Assembly (NCBI RefSeq): GCF_004014715.1 | Contig: NZ_CP034835.1 | Span: 1,736,001 to 1,800,000 of the forward strand | Length of the DNA: 64,000 bases | Direction: 5' to 3' | Origin: Pseudoalteromonas sp. R3 | GTDB lineage: Bacteria; Pseudomonadota; Gammaproteobacteria; Enterobacterales; Alteromonadaceae | Shown: piece after piece, positions 1 through 8,138 of the stretch | Numbering within the stretch: position 1 is the stretch's first letter | How the letters are laid out: each line of letters begins with the position of its first letter | Notes under the pieces: model-generated | What the model was told of the DNA's origin: nothing | Database searches by the model: none | The model's input: the letters and a program-made list of their open reading frames with translations, nothing else | Translations under genes and position numbers: made by a program

Positions 1-500
1 GCGAGTGCCTGCTCAAACGCTTGCTCAGCCTCATTAAACTGCCCAACAAATTTCGCACTGACGCCAAAGTTATAATAATACTGGGGGTTATTGCGGGTCA
101 GTTGCAGAGCCTGGCGGAAAAAGGCCAGTGCATTCTCGTGCAATCCCACATGGCTGAGTGCCACGCCAAAGGTGTCGGCGTCAAGTGCCCGGGTGAGTGA
201 ACCCGGGTTGGTTTGTTCTGCGGTTTGGCGGGCCAGCGCCAGCTCACCCTGCAAGGCATAGCATTTGGTTAATTGCGCGCGGTACTCATCGCTGCTGTGC
301 AACCCCAGAGCTTTTTCAAACAGTCTGACGGCCTTTTTTAACTGTCCGACCTGAAGGTTGATCACACCAAGCAGAAAGTAGCCATCGGCGTAGTCGGGCG
401 CATCGCGCAACAGGTGTACAAGGTGCTGATGGGCCGTTTCTAGCTGGCCCTGATTCAGAGCTGCCACGGCGTTTTTATGTCGTTGCTGGATTGATATCAT
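1..500 (-). CDS. TPR-repeat protein, 5' part (probable TPR-sulfotransferase)
   Basis: The first 166 codons are visible; the gene runs off the left edge. It starts at an ATG (Met-Ile-Ser-Ile-Gln). The visible part is a run of 34-residue helical TPR units rich in Ala, Leu and Gln, with typical spacings such as GYFLLGVINLQVGQLKKAV and AFFRQALQL. There is no signal peptide, so it is probably cytoplasmic. It lies 73 bp downstream of a TonB receptor on the same strand. From family knowledge, TPR proteins in this position in Alteromonadales often carry a C-terminal sulfotransferase domain, but that part is outside the window. The TPR call is firm; the sulfotransferase call is inference. Confidence 0.75.
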   Translation of the reverse strand, partial: MISIQQRHKNAVAALNQGQLETAHQHLVHLLRDAPDYADGYFLLGVINLQVGQLKKAVRLFEKALGLHSSDEYRAQLTKCYALQGELALARQTAEQTNPGSLTRALDADTFGVALSHVGLHENALAFFRQALQLTRNNPQYYYNFGVSAKFVGQFNEAEQAFEQAL

Positions 501-527
501 CCTGATTGGTCACTTTTAATAACATAA

Positions 528-551
528 AGGCTCATCACTATGGATGAGCCT
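528..551 (-). terminator. Hairpin between TonB receptor and TPR gene
   Basis: A perfect 9-bp stem, AGGCTCATC / GATGAGCCT, with a 6-base loop follows the TonB receptor stop codon. On the minus strand it is followed by a T-rich but interrupted stretch (TTTATGTTATT). It could be a weak or partial terminator that reduces expression of the TPR gene relative to the receptor. Confidence 0.45.
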
Positions 552-573
552 GGGAGTGGGAGAGTTAAATTTA

Positions 574-2985
574 CTAAAGTTCAAATTGATAGTCGAACTT
601 AATCCCGACCGTCAGAGGCTTATTGAGGTAATGACCATAGTTGCGTTGGATCTCAGCACCATTGGCGGTGGTGATATCCCGAACGTCCCGGCGCACAGAG
701 GTAAACGCATACTTATTGAATAAGTTGTTTACGTAAAAAGTGGCAGACCACATATCGCCAGTCAGCTTGGCTGAGAGATTGCTGATCCCATAACCAGACA
801 AGGTTTCGCCGCTATCGCGCAAGCCTACTTTGGAAATGATATCGCTTTGTGCGGTTAAACCATAATTGATATCTAAGGTTTTATCGCCCATCACTTCTGT
901 TGAATAGTTTACGCCCAGCGAGAACTGATGTTCCGGAGAACCAGGCAGCCTGTCGCCATCTTTGGCGCCATCTGTGCCGTCTGCATTAAACAAGAATGGG
1001 GCATCTGACGTCAGCTCAGCTTTGGTGTAGGCATACGTAGCATATGTGCTGATATGATCGGTGAGGATGGCGCGTGTCGATATTTCGATCCCTTTGGCGT
1101 TGGCCGTACCCGCATTAGAAGTATAAGGGATCTGACCGACCACAGTTGCACCCGCGATTTGCGCATCTTCCCAGTCCACATTGAATATGGCTGCGTTGAA
1201 ATGCAGTTTGTTTTTCAGCCAGGTACTCTTTAGGCCAAGCTCATAGTTGGTTGTAGTATCCGCTGTGTACAATAGTTCATCAGGCATACCACAGCCGATC
1301 TGCTTGTCGGGCAATGGATCCGGACAAGGAGCCAGACCGTTTGAACCACCGATACGGAATCCTTCACTGGCTGTGATATAGGCCATGACAGAGTCGGTAA
1401 ACTGATAGTTGGCATTGAACTTAAACAGGTTACCGTCGTCTTCGGCGTTACTCTCTTTAAAATCCAGCGTGATATCGTTTGGTCCTGCGCCACTGTATAG
1501 CGTATTTGCCAGCGGGAAGTCGACGGCAGACTCTGCTTTTACTTCATATTCATAAAAACGGGCGCCCAGAGTGATGGTCAGTTTGTCGGAAACCTGATAA
1601 CCAACTTCACCAAACAGTGCCTGTTCGGTTACCTCACTGCGATCGACCGAGAAATATTCAAGATTGTCGGGGCGCGATTGCTCACCACCAAAGTTGGCAA
1701 CGGCAAACTCACCAAAACCTGGGGTAAATTCTTTACTGCTGCCATCACTTTCAAATTTGTTGTAGAAACCGCCAACAATCCAGTTCCAGTCGGAGTCGCC
1801 CTGCGATACAAGGCGGATTTCCTGAGTGAAGGTATCTTCCTCTTCTTCTTCACGGGTGAATGCCGAGAAAGAGGGGAATTCTTCATAGCCGTAATCAAGG
1901 CGGATCAGCAAGTCAGTTTGATCGCGTTGGCCGTCGGCTTCAAAGCTCGACCAGCCTGATGCCGAGACCAGCTCTGCAAAGCCCAGATCGGCTTTCAGCT
2001 CCAGGCTTAGCAGATCGTCTTCTTTGTCTCTGGGCTCTTCATAACGATAGCCAGATTCGTACTTACCGATACGATCATTCAGCCCGTTTGCTGAATTGAG
2101 CGCCTGATAATGTACAATAGAGCGGCCTTCACTTTCTTGTTTCTGATAAAAGTAGTTGAGCGTGCCGTCAAACCAGTCGTTTGGTTTCCAGCGCACAGAG
2201 ATGCGACCTGTGGTGGTGGTTTCACCGTTCGCGTCGGTAATTTGTCGAAGGTTGTTATCGACCGCATTTTGATCTGACCAGTCGGGATCGGCTTTTGACA
2301 CACCGGGTTCGCGCACCACATAGTTGTAATCAATAAACCCAGGATCTTTATAGTGATTCAGGCTGGCACGCAGCGCCAGTTCATCTTCGATGATAGGGGC
2401 ATTAAAGACAAAACCGCCTTCGCCACCCACGGAGTCGCTTTCTTTGTTCTGGAACATGTCACCATAGAGCTGAACCGTGGTGATATCTAACTCAGGGGCC
2501 TTAAGCATGTAGCGAATGGCACCACCTAAGGTGCCTGCGCCATACAGAGTACCCTGAGGGCCAATCAAGACTTCTACTCGTTCTACATCAGTCAGGCGCA
2601 TATCAAGCGAAACCGGAATTTCATTGATATAAGTAGCAACTGTGCCGCCATCAGAGCCGGGGCCTGAAGAGTTGGTGTTGAGACCCCTTACTATGATAGG
2701 TGAGCCTGAGCGACCACCCTGATCCGTCACTGTCAGCCCCGGCACCCAGCGTGCAACATCGGCCAGCTCGCCAATATTTTGATCTTTCATAACGTCCGCA
2801 TCTAACGCAGTAATGTTGAGCGGAGCTTCTTGTACAGAGCCGCTGCGTCGGGTTGCAGTGATCTGAATAACTTCGAGAGATTTTTCTTGTGCACCGGCTT
2901 CGTCGGCATTTACTGCTGATGACAGCAGCAGTGAGCCTGGCAGAGCACCGGCGATGGCCAGAGAAATGAGTTTAGGTTTTAGCAT
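574..2985 (-). CDS. TonB-dependent outer-membrane receptor
   Basis: This is an outer-membrane beta-barrel that imports a ligand using TonB-ExbBD energy. From the ATG at 2985 it has 803 residues. A signal peptide (MLKPKLISLAIAGALPGS...) ends near Ala-Asp. A TonB box-like segment (LEVIQITATRR) follows, then a plug domain of about 120 residues and a barrel of alternating beta strands ending in FDYQFEL. A TTG 14 codons upstream is in frame, but the ATG gives a normal signal peptide and has AGGATG upstream. The receptor is of the iron-complex type, but no ligand can be read from the sequence and no Fur box is evident. The TPR gene downstream is probably co-transcribed. Confidence 0.92.
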   Translation of the reverse strand: MLKPKLISLAIAGALPGSLLLSSAVNADEAGAQEKSLEVIQITATRRSGSVQEAPLNITALDADVMKDQNIGELADVARWVPGLTVTDQGGRSGSPIIVRGLNTNSSGPGSDGGTVATYINEIPVSLDMRLTDVERVEVLIGPQGTLYGAGTLGGAIRYMLKAPELDITTVQLYGDMFQNKESDSVGGEGGFVFNAPIIEDELALRASLNHYKDPGFIDYNYVVREPGVSKADPDWSDQNAVDNNLRQITDANGETTTTGRISVRWKPNDWFDGTLNYFYQKQESEGRSIVHYQALNSANGLNDRIGKYESGYRYEEPRDKEDDLLSLELKADLGFAELVSASGWSSFEADGQRDQTDLLIRLDYGYEEFPSFSAFTREEEEEDTFTQEIRLVSQGDSDWNWIVGGFYNKFESDGSSKEFTPGFGEFAVANFGGEQSRPDNLEYFSVDRSEVTEQALFGEVGYQVSDKLTITLGARFYEYEVKAESAVDFPLANTLYSGAGPNDITLDFKESNAEDDGNLFKFNANYQFTDSVMAYITASEGFRIGGSNGLAPCPDPLPDKQIGCGMPDELLYTADTTTNYELGLKSTWLKNKLHFNAAIFNVDWEDAQIAGATVVGQIPYTSNAGTANAKGIEISTRAILTDHISTYATYAYTKAELTSDAPFLFNADGTDGAKDGDRLPGSPEHQFSLGVNYSTEVMGDKTLDINYGLTAQSDIISKVGLRDSGETLSGYGISNLSAKLTGDMWSATFYVNNLFNKYAFTSVRRDVRDITTANGAEIQRNYGHYLNKPLTVGIKFDYQFEL

Positions 2986-3091
2986 TGTAGCGCATCCTGA
3001 AATGTACTGGTTGTTGTTTTTATGCAAACTAAGAAAGCATAAAGTGAATCAGGTAACAAGATCATTGAAAAAGGTACGTGAATTAATATTT

Positions 3092-3120
3092 ATTATATTT
3101 GCAAATATATTCACTATCAA
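3092..3120 (-). promoter_or_regulatory. Sigma-70 promoter of the TonB receptor gene
   Basis: On the minus strand there is a -35 TTGATA (3115-3120), a 17-bp spacer and a perfect -10 TATAAT (3092-3097). This predicts transcription starting near 3085 and a 5' UTR of about 100 nt before the ATG at 2985. Confidence 0.7.
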
Positions 3121-3479
3121 CGGGTTTTTAGGTGAATTTGTGCATGAAATTTCAATAAAAAAATTTTCACGATAATGTGTGGTTTTATAGGTTTGTTTAT
3201 CTTTTATCTGGTCTTTCTATGCAGTTATTTGAATTAATTATGCGGTTTATGTTTTGGTTTTTTGTTGTTCAGTATTTCTGGTGACGGAAAAGTATGCACT
3301 GAGTGTAAAGCCTCATTGGAGCATGAGTATCGTCGAAAGGCTTGCTATATTGGTAAGGGAGTACAAGAATTGGCTGCTAGCCTGAGTGAGTAGTTTTAAT
3401 TGAAAGGTGAATAAGTATGCCGGTGAGCACTTCGGCGTGAGTATTATTGCTGAATAGGATTGCAAAACGACTACACACG
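3121..3479. other. Intergenic stretch, no supported gene
   Basis: AT-rich DNA upstream of the TonB receptor promoter. The only coding hint is a plus-strand reading frame (about 3238-3393) containing a CxxC pair. It has no good start codon or ribosome binding site, so it is not called as a gene; see findings. Confidence 0.5.
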
Positions 3480-3887
3480 TTAGGATGATTTGGGAGGCAA
3501 GGTTGTATTCAGCTGACTTTGTTCCTCTGATGTCAGTGTATCGCGCACATGGGCACTGTCGTAAAAAGAGTGGATCTGACTGATTGTCCCCTTTTTAACC
3601 GTCAGCCAGTCACAAGAAGGAATAACCCCCGCTGGAGTGTGGTTCTCGAACCAGATGGCAGACTTATCTGGTCCGGCAATCACCGAAACTATGGTCAGCT
3701 TTTGCACACTTTTAGCCGCAAGAGGTGCCACTGTGTTCAGGTAGTGATCGCGACCAGCTAACCGGCCAAATGGACTAATATGCAGAAAGTCTGGAGCAAG
3801 ATAGGTGTTCAACCACGCCATATCCTGGTCTATCCAGGCTTGTATCCAGCCGCGCGCTAATTGCTCGGATGTAAGCGTGTGTGCCAT
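3480..3887 (-). CDS. NTF2-like / SnoaL-like family protein
   Basis: A 135-residue protein with the cone-shaped alpha+beta NTF2-like pattern. N-terminal helices (LARGWIQAWIDQDMAWL) lead to the motif YLAPDFLHISPFG, a middle stretch with GRDHYLNTVAPLA, then beta strands (IVSVIAGPDKSAIWFEN) and a C-terminal strand (ISQIHSFYDSAHVRD). This fold is used by many small enzymes and binding proteins, so it fixes no reaction. There is no signal peptide; it is probably cytoplasmic. It stands alone, with intergenic DNA on both sides. Confidence 0.7.
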   Translation of the reverse strand: MAHTLTSEQLARGWIQAWIDQDMAWLNTYLAPDFLHISPFGRLAGRDHYLNTVAPLAAKSVQKLTIVSVIAGPDKSAIWFENHTPAGVIPSCDWLTVKKGTISQIHSFYDSAHVRDTLTSEEQSQLNTTLPPKSS

Positions 3888-4047
3888 AGCATGTGCTTAT
3901 TGTGATTGTGTTCGAAAGTGGTGTCCCAAGTATAGTCGGGTTTTAACGGCCTGCAGCAAGTGAGCATGCGAATAACACGACAAAGACTTGGTTGTATTGA
4001 TATTTGGCGGCATACTGAAAATCCATGTTTCTATTGATGATCTTACT

Positions 4048-4593
4048 ATGCGATGTCTATTTTTATGTTTGCTCATTGTCTGTTCCTTTCATATAAAAAG
4101 CGCCGAGCTTTACTCAGGGGCACCCGCTGCGGCCAGCGATTACGCGTTTTTGATAGGTCACTGGCAGTGCCGGTATGAGCAGCTCGACCCGCAAGGCAAA
4201 ACACTGTTCTCAGCGCCATGTCGCTGGCAAGCCGAATATGCCTTTGACCATAAAATGGTGGTCGACGATTTCAGTCTGCTCGACGAGCAGGGCAAGGTAA
4301 CCTATGCAGGCAGAACACTCAGAACCTTTTCACTCCAGGACAAACGCTGGCATCAGGTGTTCTTACCGGTACAAATGAATGCGACGTTAAACCCGTTTAC
4401 CGCACACAGAGACAAAGAGGGCGTTCACCTTGAGGTTGAACAGCGCCTGCCAAACGGCGAGCTGCAACCCGCACGCTTTCGCTTTAGCCAGATTAGCAAC
4501 AGGGGGTTTGTCTGGGTGAGTAGCAAGCAACTTGAAGGTGGTGGGAAGTGGTATGTTGATATGCGGATCAGGGCTACGCGGGATGGGGAGTGA
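4048..4593 (+). CDS. Secreted protein of unknown function, DUF1579-like
   Basis: A protein of 181 residues from the ATG at 4048. A TTG at 3988 would add 20 residues and bury the signal peptide, so the ATG is preferred. The first 19 residues (MRCLFLCLLIVCSFHIKSA) are a signal peptide, so the product is probably periplasmic. The mature part begins with SDYAFLIGHWQCRYEQ, resembling the start of DUF1579-type beta-barrel proteins, and has beta-rich stretches with many Trp and Phe. Two cysteines (in WQC and APC) could form a disulfide. The domain assignment is by pattern only, and no function is known to me. Confidence 0.6.
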   Translation: MRCLFLCLLIVCSFHIKSAELYSGAPAAASDYAFLIGHWQCRYEQLDPQGKTLFSAPCRWQAEYAFDHKMVVDDFSLLDEQGKVTYAGRTLRTFSLQDKRWHQVFLPVQMNATLNPFTAHRDKEGVHLEVEQRLPNGELQPARFRFSQISNRGFVWVSSKQLEGGGKWYVDMRIRATRDGE

Positions 4594-4672
4594 GTGGATG
4601 TTTTTGTTGGAACGCTTGAGTGTGATTTGAATTAGTTTTATTTGGCAGATATGACCCATTGCTTAACTACTT

Positions 4673-4687
4673 TTTGAACGGTTCAAA
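4673..4687. repeat. Perfect palindrome TTTGAAC-G-GTTCAAA
   Basis: A 15-bp perfect dyad with one central base, about 130 bp upstream of the next gene and 80 bp after the previous stop. The short spacing fits a dimeric DNA-binding protein better than an RNA hairpin, but no regulator is identifiable. Confidence 0.35.
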
Positions 4688-4815
4688 GGAGTCACTGGTG
4701 GTAAGTAGAACTTCTCTGATACTGATGAAGCGAACTTATCCTTTCTTAAATCATGATTATTACTGGCGGAAAATTTCTAGCTCCGAGCGTATGTATTGGA
4801 AATAATGGAACCATC

Positions 4816-5331
4816 ATGACAGAAAAACAAATTATTCTGACAGCACTTTGCTCATTTGGTGATATGACAGAGCTTTTCGCATTGCTTGACAAAAAAATTT
4901 CTAAAATAGAGCACGCAATTGCTCATACCAATGATCCAGATTCTGAAGGATTGCTTGACCAAGCTGAATATTATGTTGGGTTAGGATTTGTTGCAGCTCA
5001 GAGGTTTATGGTTGAGGCCATCAGCTTTTTTAAGCTAGAAAAGGGAAGTGCATTTATTATGGGGCCACGGCATCACCCTGATGTGACAGATGTATCTGCA
5101 ATTAATGCAGCTGCTAATTATTGGAAGCACGAAGCTGAATGGTGGCAAGAGTTGGATAAACTGAGCGAGCGTAGCCAGCAGACTTTGGAGCAGGTAAGTT
5201 TGGTCTCAGGCAGCGATCATTATCGCTTGTCTAATTTGCTCTATGCGCTTTCTGAAAGACAAGGGGTAAGAGTTGCATATTTACTACCAGCCCTAAGTCA
5301 ATGGTTCGATATCATTGAAACAAAATCTTGA
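4816..5331 (+). CDS. Hypothetical protein, orphan
   Basis: A protein of 171 residues from the ATG at 4816, chosen because GGA lies 6-8 bases upstream and the 21 residues before it look non-coding. It is predicted largely alpha-helical and acidic, with no signal peptide or membrane segment. An aromatic cluster (NYWKHEAEWWQELDKL) lies around residue 105. I recognise no domain. It appears more AT-rich than its neighbours and is flanked by spacer DNA with inverted repeats. Together these suggest an accessory or recently acquired gene, but this is inference. Confidence 0.55.
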   Translation: MTEKQIILTALCSFGDMTELFALLDKKISKIEHAIAHTNDPDSEGLLDQAEYYVGLGFVAAQRFMVEAISFFKLEKGSAFIMGPRHHPDVTDVSAINAAANYWKHEAEWWQELDKLSERSQQTLEQVSLVSGSDHYRLSNLLYALSERQGVRVAYLLPALSQWFDIIETKS

Positions 5332-5492
5332 GCATTGGAATAGAGGTTCAAGACGCAAGAAAATAAAATCCCCGATTTCACCAAGACACTTCTTCCAAAC
5401 AGTCAATTCAACAGGGTTATTTCGTTCAAAACCCCGGATTACACATTGGTACCCTTTGCCACTTGGTGATAAAATTTGGCTTACAAGCATTG

Positions 5493-5557
5493 TGGTCACG
5501 TCTAATCCAAACTGTGACCAAAACTGAGACCAGAAAGTAAAAAAGAGAATGTCTCAG
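5493..5557. repeat. Two consecutive inverted repeats
   Basis: TGGTCAC N14 GTGACCA (5493-5520) is followed directly by CTGAGAC N20 GTCTCAG (5524-5557). Both arms are perfect 7-mers. They lie between the orphan gene and the amidotransferase gene, ending 34 bp before its start. They could form RNA hairpins in the amidotransferase 5' UTR or be operators. There is no T-run, so they are not classical terminators. Confidence 0.4.
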
Positions 5558-5591
5558 ATTAATATTATGAAATTTAAAGGCTTTTTATTCT

Positions 5592-6356
5592 ATGTGTGAA
5601 CTTTTGGGCATGTCTGCCAATGTACCCACAGATATATGTTTTAGTTTTTCCGGGTTGTTGGAGCGTGGGGGGAATACCGGGCCGCATAAGGACGGCTGGG
5701 GGATCACGTTTTATGAGGGCAAGGGATGTCGGACATTTAAGGACCCGGAGCCCAGCTGTCAGTCGGAAATTGCCAAACTGGTAAAAGCTTATCCGATTAA
5801 AAGCGTGTCGGTGATCAGCCACATTCGCCAGGGCAACCGCGGCAGAACCTGTCTTGAGAATACTCACCCTTTTACTCGTGAGCTGTGGGGCAGGGAGATC
5901 ACCTATGCCCACAACGGCCAGTTGTCTAACTATAAAGATCTGACTACCGAGTTTTATAAGCCGGTGGGTAACACTGACAGTGAGCTGGCGTTTTGCTGGA
6001 TTTTAGACAAGATCCGTGAAAAATACCCGAAACGACCAAAAAACATGGCGACCGTATTTCGCTATGCTGCCAAACTGGCAAAGACCTTGATGGACAAAGG
6101 CGTCTTCAATATGCTGCTGACCGATGGCGTATTTGTACTGGCGTATTGCTCTAACAATCTGCACTGGATCACGCGTCGTGCACCTTTTGGTAAGGCAACA
6201 CTCATTGATGCGGATATGGTGGTGGATTTTCAAAAAGAAACCACTCCGGATGACGTGGTGACCGTAATTGCCACCCGGCCACTGACCAATGACGAAGAGT
6301 GGAACAAAATGCAACCCGGTGAATATGTGCTGTTTAAACTTGGAGAGAAAATATAG
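5592..6356 (+). CDS. Class II glutamine amidotransferase (YafJ-like)
   Basis: A protein of 254 residues with an N-terminal-nucleophile (Ntn) amidotransferase fold. Cys2, directly after the initiator Met (MCELLGMSANVP), is the expected nucleophile once Met is removed. Other family marks are HKDGWGITFY, VISHIRQGNRG, ENTHPF and YAHNGQL, which form the glutamine pocket and oxyanion hole. The protein matches the length of the E. coli YafJ family. These enzymes can release ammonia from glutamine, but the acceptor of YafJ is not established. It is monocistronic here. Confidence 0.88.
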   Translation: MCELLGMSANVPTDICFSFSGLLERGGNTGPHKDGWGITFYEGKGCRTFKDPEPSCQSEIAKLVKAYPIKSVSVISHIRQGNRGRTCLENTHPFTRELWGREITYAHNGQLSNYKDLTTEFYKPVGNTDSELAFCWILDKIREKYPKRPKNMATVFRYAAKLAKTLMDKGVFNMLLTDGVFVLAYCSNNLHWITRRAPFGKATLIDADMVVDFQKETTPDDVVTVIATRPLTNDEEWNKMQPGEYVLFKLGEKI

Positions 6357-6435
6357 CGCAATGTGTGCCAAATGTGTGCTCGAGATAAGGTGCTCAGAAA
6401 AAAGGGCATCAGAGCACGGCACTTGCTAACACAAT

Positions 6436-6747
6436 TCAATTAGCTGCGAAAGCACTATCAACAGAGTGAGCAGCAGCAAGAAACAATAACATCCAGGCTA
6501 AAGCAATAATAATATTGCGCAAGGCTATTCTTCTATAGAGTTTGCCTCGCTCATTCAAACACCCAGGTACCCAGAGCACATTTAAAAAGTTAAATGATGT
6601 GTGTGTTTTGTGAAAAGCACCTTCAACAGTGTTTAAAAGTGCTTTTACGAAAAAGTAGAGGCTTTTAAAGAAGCAAAACGAGCTAAAAACAAAGGCTATT
6701 GGAAAGAGCAATACTGTTATTAGCTCAAGAAGTTGCGATAAATCCAT
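6436..6747 (-). CDS. Small hypothetical membrane protein
   Basis: A protein of 103 residues. A long hydrophobic stretch at residues 8-38 (LITVLLFPIAFVFSSF...) and a second near the C-terminus (IIIALAWMLLFLAAA) suggest two membrane helices with a basic loop between them. No Shine-Dalgarno sequence is obvious before the ATG at 6747. It lies just downstream of the DUF3108 gene on the same strand, with a 16-bp gap, so it could be the last gene of the purM-purN-DUF3108 unit. No family is recognised. Confidence 0.5.
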   Translation of the reverse strand: MDLSQLLELITVLLFPIAFVFSSFCFFKSLYFFVKALLNTVEGAFHKTHTSFNFLNVLWVPGCLNERGKLYRRIALRNIIIALAWMLLFLAAAHSVDSAFAAN

Positions 6748-6763
6748 ATATCAGGTTCAGATA

Positions 6764-7534
6764 TTACTCAGCCGGCTGCTCTGCATCAAAGCTCTTTAGC
6801 TGGATCATAAATTGCTCCACACCGTCTTTACCTTTAAACATTTGCACAACCGAGTAGTGATAGGCGGGTGCCAGCCAGGCCGTGGCCTGACGCTTGTCAT
6901 TGTCGTACAGGCGTTTTACCTTAATGGTTTCGACATTGCCGACGGGTAAGGTGATGGTCTCCGGCCCCACCACTTCAAAATCGTAGCTGCGCACATTGCC
7001 ATTTTTATCCACAATGGGGTAGCTCATTTTGGTTTTTCCGGCTTTGACATCATTACGGAGGGCTATCTGGTAAGACAAAACATCCTGGCGCTTTTCGTTC
7101 CAGTCGGCATTGATAGGGTATTTCTCGTCGTCTTTATAGAGCTGTTTGTTTTCCCGGTCAAAGCGGATCTTGTAGTTTTTGTCGGGGCCAGTGCCTTCGC
7201 GCTTTAGTGTGTATAAGAGAGGTTTTGGCACTTTATCATGATAAGTAAACAGAGAGTTTTCAGTTCGCTCGTCTGAAAATATCATCCATTCGATATTGCT
7301 TTCATAGTTGAGCGAGTAGGTGTCGTTTGAGACCTTAGAGAGCTCTCTGATGGCGTTGCCATGGACCTCACCTTTGCGCAATACGTCATATTCAGCGCGG
7401 TAGGGCACAATGTCACTGGCAAATAGGGAAGAAGAGAAAACAGCGCTTAAACCTAATAGTAAAGCGCTGTATTTTTTATTCTTCTGGGTAGGTTGCGCCT
7501 TGAGCTGGAAGGGGTTGATTGTCAAAAACGGCAT
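6764..7534 (-). CDS. DUF3108 domain protein, secreted
   Basis: A protein of 256 residues. A hydrophobic segment (YSALLLGLSAVFSSSLFAS) near residues 22-40 acts as a signal peptide after an unusually long basic N-region. The mature part starts with the DUF3108 pattern VPYRAEYDVLRKGEVHG and continues as a beta-rich domain with DNDKRQATAWLAP. The start at 7534 lies inside purN, overlapping it by 59 bp. It is supported by GGAAG seven bases upstream, and no other usual start codon is available before the signal peptide. DUF3108 proteins are periplasmic and of unknown biochemical role. Its coupling to purN suggests co-transcription, not shared function. Confidence 0.8.
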   Translation of the reverse strand: MPFLTINPFQLKAQPTQKNKKYSALLLGLSAVFSSSLFASDIVPYRAEYDVLRKGEVHGNAIRELSKVSNDTYSLNYESNIEWMIFSDERTENSLFTYHDKVPKPLLYTLKREGTGPDKNYKIRFDRENKQLYKDDEKYPINADWNEKRQDVLSYQIALRNDVKAGKTKMSYPIVDKNGNVRSYDFEVVGPETITLPVGNVETIKVKRLYDNDKRQATAWLAPAYHYSVVQMFKGKDGVEQFMIQLKSFDAEQPAE

Positions 7535-8138
7535 AGTCTGCTTCCATCGTTAGTCTGTGTTCGCTGAACCACTTGACCACCAAAGGATAGATTATATGTT
7601 CTTGTTCATGAACCCGCTGTGACAGCGTGTGCGCAGTATCATCAGCCAGGATTGGCACCTTAGCTTGTACGATGACCGGTCCACCATCTAGTTCTTCTGT
7701 CACGAAGTGAACACTGGCGCCATGAAACGTTTCTTTTGCATCAATCGCTCTTTGATGGGTATTCAGCCCTTGGTACTTAGGCAACAAAGAAGGATGAATG
7801 TTCAACATTTTTCCTTTAAATTTTTGCACTAAGTCTGCGGTTAGAATACGCATAAATCCAGCTAATACAACTAAATCTGGATTATAAGAGTCAATTAATT
7901 GCGCCAAACGTTGGTCATAGGCTTCGCGGCTGTCAAAGTCTTTATGACTTAACACTTGCGTTTCAATGTCCGCTTGTTGGGCTCTTTGCAGCCCGTACGC
8001 GTTGGCTTTATTACTGATGACGGCACAGATCTCGCCATTGATGTCGTTGCGTTGACAGCCATCCATAATGGCCTGCAAATTGGAGCCACTACCAGATATC
8101 AATACAACAATACGAATTGGAGATCGGTTGGGTGCCAT
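7476..8138 (-). CDS. purN: Phosphoribosylglycinamide formyltransferase PurN
   Basis: The third step of purine synthesis: transfer of a formyl group from 10-formyl-THF to GAR. The 220 residues carry the phosphate loop GSGSNLQAI near the N-terminus, the catalytic region NIHPSLLPKYQG (His of HPS) and ELDGGPVIVQ with the conserved Asp. Length is normal for the family. The start codon overlaps the purM stop (TAATG), so the two are translationally coupled. The DUF3108 gene starts within its last codons. Confidence 0.96.
   Translation of the reverse strand: MAPNRSPIRIVVLISGSGSNLQAIMDGCQRNDINGEICAVISNKANAYGLQRAQQADIETQVLSHKDFDSREAYDQRLAQLIDSYNPDLVVLAGFMRILTADLVQKFKGKMLNIHPSLLPKYQGLNTHQRAIDAKETFHGASVHFVTEELDGGPVIVQAKVPILADDTAHTLSQRVHEQEHIIYPLVVKWFSEHRLTMEADYAVFDNQPLPAQGATYPEE

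Noticed and set aside
6390..6417. GTGCTC / GAGCAC hairpin after the amidotransferase gene
   Set aside because: Six-base stem with a 16-base loop and no T-run; too weak to call a terminator.
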